Shown here piece by piece: positions 24,160 through 33,633 of a stretch of DNA of 62,105 bases. A program made the position numbers and the translations under genes. Below the pieces are notes generated by a model. The model was not told where the DNA came from. It did no database searches and saw only the letters and a program-made list of their open reading frames with translations. The DNA is taken from the NCBI GenBank assembly GCA_030834695.1, contig JAUQXK010000079.1:1-62105 (forward strand), in the 5' to 3' direction. This stretch comes from Desulfobacterales bacterium. Lineage in GTDB: Bacteria > Desulfobacterota > Desulfobacteria > Desulfobacterales > SpSt-501. Within the stretch, counting starts at the first letter, position 1. Every line of letters begins with the position of its first letter.

Positions 24160-26131
24160 AATCGATGAGGAGGAGGGTTTGGGTCGTGAGGGACTGCAGT
24201 ACGGCGGCGGAGACGCTTCCCAGAAGGAGCTGTTTGATCCGGGACAAACCGCGCTTGCCCATCACCAGAGTGCCGAAGTCGCCGTTTCTGATTTCGTTCA
24301 GGATGGTGGCAGCCACGTCCCCCGTTCGAGGCACCATGCGCAGCGGCACCGGCGCTTGCCATCCGAGGATTTTCTGGATTTCGCGCCAGCGTTTGGCCGC
24401 CCTCGCTTCCCCCCCCTGAATGACATGGAGAAAATCCAGTTTAAACTCCGTATGGGCCATGAACGATTGTTCGAGGTGACGCAGAACGAACAGGCTCGCC
24501 AGGCCGAGATCCAGAGGCACCAGGACTTTTGACCAGTGCGGGTGCGTGCCGATCAGGCTGACCGCCTTCGCCCGTTGCTGGTAAAGGAACCGCTCACGCC
24601 AGAGCTCCAAATGGTTGCGTCCCAGGATGATCGCCCCGAACCCTCCCTGCGTCATCTCGGCGCCGACGAGGCTCTCCGGCGATTCCTGAATGGCCATTAC
24701 TTTGTGGGACAGCCGCTCGTCGGCAATGCCGCGCCGCTGCCACAAGGCGCGGCTCCAGGCCGTAAACCCGGCCACGTTCTTATCAAAGTCGAGCTCCGGA
24801 TCGGCGGTTTTCAGAAAAAGAACCGTGGTGGAAGTGCCGGGCCGGGCCGGGATTCCCGCCGCCGCCACCGGGGTTCGCATGATATCCAGGTCACGCGCGC
24901 CGGCAACAATCCAGAGCGTCTTGGCGGTGTCGCGCTGGAGCAGCCGTTGTTCAAAATCGGCTTTCTCCCTGACCCCTGCCGGCCAGCAGGTGCAGGTAAA
25001 CCCATGCTCCAGCACCACTCCGCGCAGGCAAAGATTGCAGTTCCGACAGGCCGTGGCCGGTCGACCGGAACGAGCCTTGAACACCCAGCGGGGATCGGCC
25101 CTGAGCACCCGGCCCAGGCCGATCAAGTCGCCGGCACCTTCGGCAAGCAGTTCCTCCGCCAGTGTCGGCGTGAGCACCCGGCCGGAAACGATGACAGGGA
25201 CCGGCACGCGTTTCTTAAGCGCCAGGCTGTCTTCCCTGAGATAGCCGGGCCGGGCCGTGATCGCCCGCACCTCGGGTAGAAACATGGAATGATAGGTGGC
25301 TACGCTCGGTGAAAAATAACCGACTCCCTCCGCGGCCAGTTTTTCAGCGAACGATAAGGCCTCTCCCAGGTCGATGCCGTCCGGGACCCACTCGCGCAGC
25401 AGCAGGCGAAATCCGAAAAGGAACCCGTCCGGAAGCCGGCGTTTCACTTCGCGGACCACCTGCAGGGGGAACCGGATGCGCTCATCGAAACCCGCCGGCG
25501 ACCCGGAAGCGTCTTTGTGGCTGAAGCCTGAAAGGAACTGGGTCAGAAGGTAGCCGGTGGCACCATGCAGCTCGATTGCATCGAAACCGGCCGCGCAGGC
25601 CCGGCCGGCCGCCTCGCCGAATTCGGCCACGGCCGACTCTTTTTCATCCGCGCTCATGGAACGGTTCCATGCGCTCACCCGCTGCATGAAATCCCGGGTG
25701 AGCCCGAAACGATGCTCCAGGGGGAAGAATTCCATGAACTCTTTCAGACGGGCGAGGTGGAAGGGGATATGGGCCGCATCCAGTGCGGAAGGGGCCAGTG
25801 GATGAAGGGTCTTCGCGAAGCGGCCGCCGTGGTTGAGCTGCAGCACGGCCACCGCGCCCTGGCGCTTGATCGCAGACGCCAGTCGCTCCAATCCCGGCAG
25901 AAACTCGTCGGCATCCGCCCTCAGGTTGTTGACGGCCACCCGGCCGTCGGCGGCTACAGCGGCGTTGGCGACGACCACCATGGCCACTCCGCTTCGCGCC
26001 AGCGACGCATAATGCTCGATGAGCAACTCGCTGGCCCGGCCGTCCGGCCGTGCATAGCCGCTAAAGACCGGCAGGGCCACCAGCCGGTTTTCGAGGGTGC
26101 AGGGCCCGAGGCGGAAGGAGGTAAACAACAC
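24158..26131 (-). CDS. Old-yellow-enzyme oxidoreductase fused to Fe-S motif and universal-stress-protein domain(s)
   Basis: This 657-residue protein starts (GTG, with a GGGGG upstream) with a complete FMN-binding OYE barrel, about residues 1-330: LENRLVALPVFSGYA, VLQLNHGGRF, AGFDAIELHGATGYLLTQFLS, VIVSGRVLTP and LIGLGRVLRADP. It is followed by a cysteine cluster CRNCNLC plus 11 residues plus C, like the [4Fe-4S] site of 2,4-dienoyl-CoA reductase but with one spacing shortened. Where that family has an FAD/NAD domain, this protein has instead a USP-like region from about 390. The last 140 residues are a clear UspA domain ending in MGKRGLSRIKQLLLGS, the ATP-binding G-2x-G-9x-GS pattern; residues 390-520 (TTVLFLKTADPELD, GGFGAIILGRN) may be a degenerate second copy. 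Substrate and partner are unknown. It seems monocistronic. Confidence 0.85.
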   Translation of the reverse strand: MLFTSFRLGPCTLENRLVALPVFSGYARPDGRASELLIEHYASLARSGVAMVVVANAAVAADGRVAVNNLRADADEFLPGLERLASAIKRQGAVAVLQLNHGGRFAKTLHPLAPSALDAAHIPFHLARLKEFMEFFPLEHRFGLTRDFMQRVSAWNRSMSADEKESAVAEFGEAAGRACAAGFDAIELHGATGYLLTQFLSGFSHKDASGSPAGFDERIRFPLQVVREVKRRLPDGFLFGFRLLLREWVPDGIDLGEALSFAEKLAAEGVGYFSPSVATYHSMFLPEVRAITARPGYLREDSLALKKRVPVPVIVSGRVLTPTLAEELLAEGAGDLIGLGRVLRADPRWVFKARSGRPATACRNCNLCLRGVVLEHGFTCTCWPAGVREKADFEQRLLQRDTAKTLWIVAGARDLDIMRTPVAAAGIPARPGTSTTVLFLKTADPELDFDKNVAGFTAWSRALWQRRGIADERLSHKVMAIQESPESLVGAEMTQGGFGAIILGRNHLELWRERFLYQQRAKAVSLIGTHPHWSKVLVPLDLGLASLFVLRHLEQSFMAHTEFKLDFLHVIQGGEARAAKRWREIQKILGWQAPVPLRMVPRTGDVAATILNEIRNGDFGTLVMGKRGLSRIKQLLLGSVSAAVLQSLTTQTLLLID

Positions 26132-26211
26132 GTCGGCCCCCGTGATGGATGTCCGGAACGTCGGTGCAGCCGAAAAAAAGCTGAACGGCGCGGCCGATGT
26201 TCAACCGCCAT

Positions 26212-26823
26212 TCAACGCGGACTCTCGATCGTTTCATCGCTGACCGGCGCCGGCGGTCGGTCGGCCGTTTCCGTCGTCCGCCAGCCCTTGATCACCGGCC
26301 GCAGCAGGACGTAGGCGACCCCCAGGGTGAGCAGGATCCCCAGCACGAGCACGAGCACCCGTTCCAGGAATATGGCTCCCACCGCCATGACACAGAGAAG
26401 CAGTGCGATGACGATCAAACGCCAGTCGAAGGTGATGCCGGCCATGTAGATCGACAGGGCGATGATGACGGTCGCCGCCGGCCCGGCCGCTTCGGGCTTG
26501 AGGACCCCTTTCTCGATGAAGCGGAACAACAGGAATATGGCGGCGGTGGTTCCGATCCAGAGCAGCACCTGATGCTGCACCACCTTCCACCTCAGCAGCG
26601 TGAATCGCTGGCGTTCATACAGGCTGCACAGCAGCAGCGACAACAGGCCGAAGGCGGGCGTCATCCACAGCCAGTAGGTCAGGCTGTGCTGCGTCCAGAA
26701 GGGTGTGGTCGCCAGCCCGAAGCCGCAAAGGCCCAGCAGCAACGCCAGCAGAATGCCGCGGCCGACAAGTCGCCAGTTGGTTTTACGGGGTAGGGACGCC
26801 GGAACCGGCAGAGGATCCGTCAT
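26212..26823 (-). CDS. Small polytopic membrane protein of unknown function
   Basis: I do not recognise a family. The 203 residues contain about six or seven hydrophobic helices, arranged in pairs: GRGILLALLLGLCGFGL, LTYWLWMTPAFGLLSLLLCSL, HQVLLWIGTTAAIFLLF, AATVIIALSIYMAGI, LIVIALLLCVMAVGAIF and VLVLVLGILLTLGVAYVLL. The N-terminal 20 and C-terminal 25 residues are hydrophilic and Pro-rich. The GGAG ribosome binding site 7 nt before the ATG supports a real gene. It lies 80 nt upstream of the OYE-USP gene on the same strand and could be co-transcribed with it. Confidence 0.7.
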   Translation of the reverse strand: MTDPLPVPASLPRKTNWRLVGRGILLALLLGLCGFGLATTPFWTQHSLTYWLWMTPAFGLLSLLLCSLYERQRFTLLRWKVVQHQVLLWIGTTAAIFLLFRFIEKGVLKPEAAGPAATVIIALSIYMAGITFDWRLIVIALLLCVMAVGAIFLERVLVLVLGILLTLGVAYVLLRPVIKGWRTTETADRPPAPVSDETIESPR

Positions 26824-26954
26824 GGTCAGCTCCGCATGAATGGGTTGCAGGGATGAGAAGCAAAATACGGCCTGACAGCATCGAATTTGTATTGCATTCC
26901 GCTGCGGGTGTCAACCGCAGTCGCCGGCCGCGGCCGGCTGAAAACCGGCGCCCG

Positions 26955-27329
26955 TTACTCGTAGCCCAGCTCGGCCAGACGTTCCTCGCTCATGCCGAGA
27001 AAGTGAGCCACTTCATGAACCACGGTGATTTCGATCTCCTCCTCGAGCTCTTCCCGGGTGGTGCACATCTCCTCGAGCGGTTCTTTGAAGATATAGATCG
27101 TATCGGGGTAAAGCGGCGGCTCGCCTACGGAGCGTTCGCTCAACGGCACCCCCCAGTACACACCCAGCAGCGGCTCATCCGGCGGGTACCCCATCTCCTC
27201 GAGCATGTCGGGGGCGGGCCGTTTTTGCACGGTGATCAGGATGTTGTCGAGGTGCTGCCGGATCTCCTGCGGAATTTTGGCGATGGCTTCTTTCACAATG
27301 CGGTCGAACTCTCGGTTGCCGAGCTTCAT
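26955..27329 (-). CDS. Zincin-like metallopeptidase family protein
   Basis: This 124-residue protein belongs to the short zincin (DUF1025/MpnB-like) family. The zinc-binding helix VVHEVAHFLGMSEERLAELG lies near the C-terminus, with HEVAH as the HExxH motif and the following acidic residue for the third ligand. The N-terminal part has the family words FDRIVKEAIAKIP and LLGVYWGVPLSER. Proteolytic activity has rarely been shown for this family, so the function is uncertain. The gene is divergent from the large unknown gene across about 120 bp, which should contain both promoters. Confidence 0.88.
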   Translation of the reverse strand: MKLGNREFDRIVKEAIAKIPQEIRQHLDNILITVQKRPAPDMLEEMGYPPDEPLLGVYWGVPLSERSVGEPPLYPDTIYIFKEPLEEMCTTREELEEEIEITVVHEVAHFLGMSEERLAELGYE

Positions 27330-27450
27330 GCGATTCTCTTCTTTTTTTAATCAGCCGAGATGATTTCCAGCGGTATGGAAACGTGTTAAAATTAAATTAG
27401 GATTGTGTTAGGATGTTGTTAAGATCGGTTATTTTTAAAACGTCCACGCT

Positions 27451-30400
27451 ATGGCAATAGAATTCGAATCCAACATACCACGATACCTGTTCGATCGGAA
27501 GGACTACGAGCTCATCCAGATCGTCAACGACGTTCTGCGCAGCGCCAGGTTCGCCCGCAAACTGTATTTCCCTTATTTTCATCCCAACGGCATCAAGGAG
27601 ATGGCGGAGACCAAGGGCCTGCGTTCGGCCTATGCGGTCGCCCAGCTGCTGAGCTCCCTCGAAATCGGGGGGGTGGAAGACCGGCTGAATGCGCTGCGAT
27701 CACTGCGGCTGGAGGTGATCGACACCGCCGAGGGGCCGATGCCCAAAAACACCGCCCGGGTGCTCTTGGAGATCATGAAAAACCTGGTGCGGGCCTATGG
27801 CGACTCCCGGCGCCAGCTGGAGCTGGCCCACGATTTCCGGATGACCGCCTCCGGCAAGCCCCGCATCGTCCGGCGCCAGCTCATACACTACCACTTGCTG
27901 GAAATGCCCGAGGAATGGAACCAGATCGCCTTCGACGACCATGTGCACGACGTCAACACCAAGGGCCGCAAGTCTTCCACCCACCTCATCATGGATGCCT
28001 GGATCAAGGGCATTCGCCGGCTGCGGGTCATTCATTACAACTTCATCGAACCGCGCTTTGCCGCCGAGCTTTTCGAGGCCGCCAAGAGCCTCGACATCGA
28101 CGTGCGCATCGGCATCGAGTATCCCGCACGCTTCCGCGACAAGTACGTGCAGCTCATCTGGGTACCCCGCGGGTTTGCCGACGCCCAGGCCTTCCTGTGC
28201 TTTCTTGCCGAGCCACCGGTCATGAACCTCATGGAGGCCGGTCAACGGGCCTCGCGCTATCAGCAGGAGTACGTGATCGGCCTGCTCAAGAAGTTCAACA
28301 CCGTTCACCGCCTGGACCTCAACCGCTGCCTTGACATCACCATGCCACCGATCGACGAAGCGGAGTTTCTCGGTTATGTCGGCATCGGGCAGAAATCCAA
28401 ACTCCATCTTTCCAAGTTTATCCACGACCAGTTGATGAGATCTCTGCATTGGCACGTCGCCTCTCTGAAGGCCGAGCTGCGCACGGCATCGCCCGAAAGG
28501 CAGCGCGCGATCAACGCGTGGGTCGATGGCCTGAACCGCATGGACCTGGAGGCGCTCATCGACGGGTATCTGGAGCAGACCCAGAACCCGGAGATCGTCT
28601 ATCCGGATCAGCCTCTCAGCGGGCCGGGCGTGCCCGAGTTGCTGCGGCTAACGGCCCCGGAAATACTCGGCCGACTGGCCGCCCTGCATTCCGGCTACCG
28701 CGTCACCCTGAACCTGACCAACTTGAAGGTGGAGGAGGTCCTCGAGCTGCTCTACGACTGCCAGGGCATGATTACGCGGCTGGAGATATTCAACTTGAAG
28801 GATTATTCCGCGGGCAAGACCGGGCATGTTTCCGAAATCAGCCGGTTGATGCAGGCGATCAACGAAGGCAGCGTCATCCACCTCAAACAGGTCATTCGCG
28901 AAATGATCAACCGCCGGCGCGACCCGGCGGCGCCCGGAAATGCGGGGCAGATCGAAAAACTGACCGCCATCCTTTACGATATCGACACGTTCAAGTCCTA
29001 CTACGCGGGCCGGTCACTCAAGGCCCGCATCGGCAGCGACTCGACCGGCCGATCGGCCCGGTTGCACGGCATGGGGCTCGCCATCATGGAAACCCTGCCG
29101 CGCAGGGCTCAGCGGGAGATTGCCAGGAACAGCGCCGGACACGGCCGGGAGGTCATTCCGATCCAGGTGACCGCCTACAAGACGCTGAGCTTCGTTCCCG
29201 TTTCCGGCCCATCGGCCCTCGCTCGACGCCTGCGGCGCCGGTTCGGAGCCGGGCCCCTGGGGTTTCTGCTGTCCACGTTTAAGGCCAGTTGGCGCGTCGA
29301 GGCGAACGAAACCCGCATGGCCGCCACGGGCAACATCGTGACCCTGGGAGGAGCGCAGAAGGCCGTCGACAACGGCCTCTCCCTGGAAACGATTGCCGCC
29401 GTGAATACCCCACACCCCTTGCGATGGCGCTTCCTGAACTCCAGGCTCAAAAACGCCCTGAAGGTTCTCGTCGGGTTCATTCCGGCGTTCGCCACATTTG
29501 CCCTGACCAAAGACTGGTGGCTCCTGGCCTACGGCGGCGCTTTCATCTGGTTCGGCATCACGGGTCTTCGCAACATCCTGCAGTCCGTGTTGGGCGGCGG
29601 CGGGTTCCGCCGCTCGCCGCTGTTGAACTGGAACGACTATGTCAGCTGGACCCGCCTCACCGATTCGCTCATGTATACCGGCTTCTCCGTGCCGTTGCTG
29701 GATTACCTCGTCAAGACGGTGCTCCTGGACCGCGGACTCGGCATCACGACGACCACGCACCCGGTGATGCTCTATGCCGGAATGGCCCTGGCCAACGGAA
29801 TCTATCTTTGCAGCCACAACCTTCTGCGCGGTCTGCCTCAGGCGGCCGTTTACGGGAATTTTTTCCGCAGCATCGTTTCCATTCCGGTGGCGATCCTCAT
29901 CAACACCTGCGCCGGAGGCGTCTTGGCCGCCGGCGGGGCCTCCGAGGCCTCCGAGACGCTGCAGAAATGGGCGGCCATCATCTCCAAGACGGCCTCGGAC
30001 ATTGTCGCCGGCTTTATCGAGGGCCTGGCCGACCGGCACCGGAATATCAAGACCCGCCTCCGCGACTACAAGGGCAAATTCGCGCAGCTGTTCGACATCT
30101 ATGCCCAGCTGGAGCTGATCTTTCCGGATGTTCAGACCTTTGCCGTTCTGCAGCACTCCAACCGACTCAAACAAAAGGCCAGTGTGGAGGCGCGCGATCT
30201 GGAGAAGATCATCATGATCCACGCGCTCGACCTGCTCTATTTCTGGATGTACCAGCCGCGGGCACGCACCGCTCTGAGACAGTTCGTCCACACGTTGTCC
30301 GAAGACGAGCGCCACATTCTGGCGAGCTCCCAGTTCACGCTGCAGCGGCACCGTGAAATCAGCCAGATGTTCCTCGACGGCATCCTCGGCAACAATTTTC

Positions 30401-30579
30401 CACGGCCGCTGTCCTTTTATCTCTCCCGAAATGCCGAATACCTGCAGGTCATCAAGCATCTGGTGTTCGGGGAGAATTTCTCGGATCCCATGGAAGAGCC
30501 GGTGGCCGCCGAACCGCTCACAGGTTCCGTCGCACCCGCCCGGGAATGCATCGACCCCATCGCGCCGCCGCCGAATTGA
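27451..30579 (+). CDS. Large membrane protein of unknown function (1042 residues)
   Basis: I recognise no named family. Residues 1-650 look soluble: a helical N-terminus, then a block reading FDDHVHDVNTKGRKSSTH followed by FIEPRFAAELFEAAKSL and VRIGIEYPARFRDKYVQL, which has the rhythm of a PHP-like or other TIM-type barrel edge (HxH near 168), but I would not assign catalysis. Residues about 665-860 hold several hydrophobic segments, for example VLVGFIPAFATFALTKDWWL, AFIWFGITGL and SIPVAILINTCAGGVLAAGG. The last 180 residues are helical and soluble with a Pro-rich tail. The reading frame is long, GC-biased like its neighbours and clearly coding. The start has only a weak ribosome binding site. 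It is not in an operon. Confidence 0.85.
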   Translation: MAIEFESNIPRYLFDRKDYELIQIVNDVLRSARFARKLYFPYFHPNGIKEMAETKGLRSAYAVAQLLSSLEIGGVEDRLNALRSLRLEVIDTAEGPMPKNTARVLLEIMKNLVRAYGDSRRQLELAHDFRMTASGKPRIVRRQLIHYHLLEMPEEWNQIAFDDHVHDVNTKGRKSSTHLIMDAWIKGIRRLRVIHYNFIEPRFAAELFEAAKSLDIDVRIGIEYPARFRDKYVQLIWVPRGFADAQAFLCFLAEPPVMNLMEAGQRASRYQQEYVIGLLKKFNTVHRLDLNRCLDITMPPIDEAEFLGYVGIGQKSKLHLSKFIHDQLMRSLHWHVASLKAELRTASPERQRAINAWVDGLNRMDLEALIDGYLEQTQNPEIVYPDQPLSGPGVPELLRLTAPEILGRLAALHSGYRVTLNLTNLKVEEVLELLYDCQGMITRLEIFNLKDYSAGKTGHVSEISRLMQAINEGSVIHLKQVIREMINRRRDPAAPGNAGQIEKLTAILYDIDTFKSYYAGRSLKARIGSDSTGRSARLHGMGLAIMETLPRRAQREIARNSAGHGREVIPIQVTAYKTLSFVPVSGPSALARRLRRRFGAGPLGFLLSTFKASWRVEANETRMAATGNIVTLGGAQKAVDNGLSLETIAAVNTPHPLRWRFLNSRLKNALKVLVGFIPAFATFALTKDWWLLAYGGAFIWFGITGLRNILQSVLGGGGFRRSPLLNWNDYVSWTRLTDSLMYTGFSVPLLDYLVKTVLLDRGLGITTTTHPVMLYAGMALANGIYLCSHNLLRGLPQAAVYGNFFRSIVSIPVAILINTCAGGVLAAGGASEASETLQKWAAIISKTASDIVAGFIEGLADRHRNIKTRLRDYKGKFAQLFDIYAQLELIFPDVQTFAVLQHSNRLKQKASVEARDLEKIIMIHALDLLYFWMYQPRARTALRQFVHTLSEDERHILASSQFTLQRHREISQMFLDGILGNNFPRPLSFYLSRNAEYLQVIKHLVFGENFSDPMEEPVAAEPLTGSVAPARECIDPIAPPPN

Positions 30580-30586
30580 AGGCCCC

Positions 30587-31699
30587 TCAGCGACAGACGG
30601 CCTTCAAGCGATAAAAGCGGAAGAAGAAGTTGTCGAGGGGGAGGACCTCGATATCGCAGAAACCGGCCTCCGCGGCATATTGCTTCAACGTGTCGGGGCG
30701 CATCACCGTCCCGGTTTCGGCCGATGGACCATCGGCTTTGCCCACCGGCAGGCAGTGCAATACGCTCCAGCCGTACATCATCCATTCCACCTCGTTGCCC
30801 TTGGCGGTAAATCGGTCGCCCACGCGTTCATCCATGACGATGACCGATCCGCCGTTCCGAGTCAGGCCCAACATGGTTCGAAGCACGCCGACCGGATCGG
30901 CCATGTCATGCACGCACTCGAAGGCCGTCACCAGGTCGTAACGTCCCCGGAGCGACGGGTCGGCCGCGTCCCGGTGGTGAATCCGGACTCGCTCCTCCAG
31001 GCCGGCATCCAGGATATTCACTCTTGCCAGCTCCACCGACGCTTCATCGAGATCATAACCGTCCACCTGCACCCTGGGGTAGGCTCGGGCCATGCCGATG
31101 CCGGACCAGCCGCCCCCGCAGCCGATGTCGGCCACCCGCGCCGGAGGATCCGCCATGAGCCGCCGGTGGACATCCGGAATCGACGGGAGCCATTCCGTGC
31201 CTAGTTGGCGCAGGAACATCGCCCGGTTCATAGCGGCCTGACCTTCACGGAACTCCGCGCCGTAGAAAGGATAAGGCACCCCTTTTCCGCTACGGTAGGC
31301 CTTCAGCACCTGGTGCATAGGCCGGACCGCGCCCGCCACCATTTGCACCAGGGGCGCCAGGTAATTGAGGCTGTCGCGATCCACCAGAACTTCCTGGTGC
31401 CCGGCCGGCAGCCGGTAGCGGCGGGAGGGCGCCGCCGCGTTTTCGTCTTCCACCTTCAGGATGCCCGCCACCGTCTGCTGCTCCAGCCATTCGCGGACGT
31501 AACGCTCGTAAGCGCCGGTCCGAACGGCCAGTTCCGCCGAGGTTGCCGGTCCGTGCTCGCTCAGCGACCGGTAGAACCCCAGGCGGTCGCCCAGGTAAAT
31601 GGTGAATATGTCGAATGCGCCCGCCGTTGAGGTCAGCAGGCGTTCGACGAATCGATCTCTTTCATTTTCAGGACGATCAGGGGAGGTATGGTCGTTCAT
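30587..31699 (-). CDS. Class I SAM-dependent methyltransferase with winged-helix N-domain
   Basis: The 370-residue protein has an N-terminal winged-helix dimerisation domain (about 20-95: FYRSLSEHGPATSAELA, REWLEQQTVAGILK) and a C-terminal Rossmann methyltransferase domain. AdoMet motif I is VADIGCGGGWSGIGMA near residue 168; an acidic motif DGYDLDEASVELAR and DLVTAFECVHDM follow. The arrangement resembles O-methyltransferases acting on small molecules, but the substrate is unknown. The ATG at 31699 has an AAGGAGAG ribosome binding site 6 nt upstream; an upstream extension is unlikely. It converges with the large unknown gene with only 7 nt between stop codons. Confidence 0.88.
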   Translation of the reverse strand: MNDHTSPDRPENERDRFVERLLTSTAGAFDIFTIYLGDRLGFYRSLSEHGPATSAELAVRTGAYERYVREWLEQQTVAGILKVEDENAAAPSRRYRLPAGHQEVLVDRDSLNYLAPLVQMVAGAVRPMHQVLKAYRSGKGVPYPFYGAEFREGQAAMNRAMFLRQLGTEWLPSIPDVHRRLMADPPARVADIGCGGGWSGIGMARAYPRVQVDGYDLDEASVELARVNILDAGLEERVRIHHRDAADPSLRGRYDLVTAFECVHDMADPVGVLRTMLGLTRNGGSVIVMDERVGDRFTAKGNEVEWMMYGWSVLHCLPVGKADGPSAETGTVMRPDTLKQYAAEAGFCDIEVLPLDNFFFRFYRLKAVCR

Positions 31700-31863
31700 T
31701 GGACTCTCCTTTTCCAGTTCCCATGCGACCGGGTTGAAAAAGAGACTGCACGATCGGACGGCAATCCCAGCCGCAAGAGGCAAGGCGTATGAATCAGGAG
31801 CCGGAGTAGGGCGCGAAGCGCCATCCTTTCGATAATGAAATCGATCGGCTCCATTCTTTATAT

Positions 31864-31897
31864 CCGCCCCCCCTTTGGCAAAAGGGAGGCGGGGAGA
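31864..31897. repeat. Short G/C palindrome (GGKGG-type), second example
   Basis: CCGCCCCCCCCTTTGG followed by CAAAAGGGAGGCGGGG forms an imperfect palindrome similar to the element at 2218-2262. It lies in the 284-bp gap between the amidohydrolase stop and the methyltransferase start. Nothing else is recognised in that gap apart from a short GGGCGCGAAGCGCC hairpin. Confidence 0.5.
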
Positions 31898-31983
31898 CTC
31901 TGAAATCTAAAAGGTTGCCGGATGATTGGAAATGCTAATCGTTCAGCCACAGCTGTCAAGCGGCTCTGAGTTTTCTTTGAGCT

Positions 31984-33609
31984 TCAGGTGGGGCCGGATG
32001 ATGAGGGTGTCAGAAAACGACCCGAATTTCGTGGGATTACGCATCCATTGAGCACGGCAAGGCTTCCGTTCACAAGGACGGCCTTGATGCCTTCCGGAGG
32101 CCGGCGCGGATCCTCATAGGTTGCCCGGTCGGTGATTCGTTCAGGATCGAAAACAACCAGATCGGCGAACTGACCCTCCCGCACCAGCCCCCGATCCTTC
32201 AAACCGAATTTCTGCGCTGGGAGGCCGGTCATTTTGCGGACGGCCTCCCCCAGTGCCAGCGCCTGCTGGTCGCGCACATAACGCCCGAGGATGCGCGGGA
32301 AGGCACCGTACCCGCGAGGGTGCGGCCGACCCTGGCCGGGCGGGCAGGGGATGGCATCGGTGCCGACCATTCCCAGCGGGTGGGCAAGGGCCGTCAGCAT
32401 GTCCTTTTCGTCCATCATGGTAAAGACCATGATCACGTCGGCATGCTCGGCGACGAGAATGTCGAAGAGCACTTCGAGCGGGTCTTGCCGGCGCTGCTCA
32501 GCGATGGTCGCGAGGTCCATTCCGACGATGGGATCGGACCGGCCCTGGCCGAGGGCGCCGATCTTGATGGCATTGAAACCGCAGGTTTGAACCCAGTTTT
32601 CCCACGTGGCGGTGTCCGTCTCGATGTCGCGGCGGATTTTGGCCCTTGTTTGAGGGTCTTTAAAATTGGCGATCAGCCCATCCACGCCCTGCGCGTGCGC
32701 CCAGCGTGGCACGAGCGTGCTGAGAAGGGTGCTGCCTTCGGTGTAAGGGTAGCAGTCGAAGTGCACCTCGATTCCATCGCGGCGAGCCTTCTCGATCCGG
32801 CTGAGCACCTGGTCGACTTTCCCCCGGCTGCCCGGGGCGAGGCCGATGACCTTCAAATGCGAAATCTGCAGCGATACGCCGCTGGCCGAACTGGTGGCGA
32901 GAGCCTCTTCGACCGACGCGTCGATCAGGCCGGCAGTCTCCCCGCGCGTGTGGGTCGCGTAAAGCCCTTGGTAATCTGCGACCACCCGGCACAGGGCCTC
33001 GATTTCGCTTGGGTCGGCGTAGCAGGCTGGAGGGTAGATCAGCCCGGAAGACAGCCCGAAGGCTCCGGCCTGCATGGATTGCTGCACCAGCCGACGCATC
33101 CGTTCGAGCTCGGCCGCACCGGGTCGATCCGGGCGGTTCCCCATCACCGCCATTCGCACGGACCCGTGGCCGACCAGCGGCACCATGTTGTGAGTCAGTC
33201 CGGCAGCTGAGCAGGCAGCCCGATATTCCGCCAGCGTCGCCCAGTCCCAGGCCGGCCGAACGCCGGGCAGAAATCCGGCCATGCTGCCGGCGCGCAGGCT
33301 GCGGAAGCGCTCCGAAACCGGGAAGGCGGTATAGCCGCACTGGCCGATGACTTCCGTGGTTACCCCCATGCGCAGCTTCTCGTGCTCCAGACCCGGAGCC
33401 AGCAACGCCAGGTCGGCGTGCGAATGGCAGTCGATGAAGCCGGGCGAAACCGTCATCCCGGAGGCGTCGAGTTCATCGTGCGACCAGCCGCCCGGAAGCG
33501 TCCCCAGTCCCTCGATGCGTCCGTTGCGGATGCCGATATCGGCTTCGAAGACGGCGCCGCCGCATCCGTCCACCACCTGACCGCTGCGGATGATGAGGTC
33601 GAACTTCAT
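31984..33609 (-). CDS. D-aminoacylase / N-acyl-D-amino-acid deacylase family amidohydrolase
   Basis: This 541-residue metal-dependent amidohydrolase would hydrolyse N-acyl-D-amino acids or similar amides. Signatures: the N-terminal beta-sandwich FDLIIRSGQVVDGCGG, the HxH metal motif VSPGFIDCHSHADLALL, the EVIGQCGYTAFPV segment with the Cys ligand, YATHTRGE and LQISHLKVIG with metal-binding His, and the late MVGTDAIPCPP with the catalytic Asp. C-terminal RDRGLVREGQFADLVVFDPE is typical of D-aminoacylases. It lies 24 nt downstream of a LivM-type permease gene and so is probably the last gene of that transport operon, processing what the transporter imports (inference). Confidence 0.93.
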   Translation of the reverse strand: MKFDLIIRSGQVVDGCGGAVFEADIGIRNGRIEGLGTLPGGWSHDELDASGMTVSPGFIDCHSHADLALLAPGLEHEKLRMGVTTEVIGQCGYTAFPVSERFRSLRAGSMAGFLPGVRPAWDWATLAEYRAACSAAGLTHNMVPLVGHGSVRMAVMGNRPDRPGAAELERMRRLVQQSMQAGAFGLSSGLIYPPACYADPSEIEALCRVVADYQGLYATHTRGETAGLIDASVEEALATSSASGVSLQISHLKVIGLAPGSRGKVDQVLSRIEKARRDGIEVHFDCYPYTEGSTLLSTLVPRWAHAQGVDGLIANFKDPQTRAKIRRDIETDTATWENWVQTCGFNAIKIGALGQGRSDPIVGMDLATIAEQRRQDPLEVLFDILVAEHADVIMVFTMMDEKDMLTALAHPLGMVGTDAIPCPPGQGRPHPRGYGAFPRILGRYVRDQQALALGEAVRKMTGLPAQKFGLKDRGLVREGQFADLVVFDPERITDRATYEDPRRPPEGIKAVLVNGSLAVLNGCVIPRNSGRFLTPSSSGPT

Positions 33610-33633
33610 GATCGCTCGGTGCGCATCGCCTGG

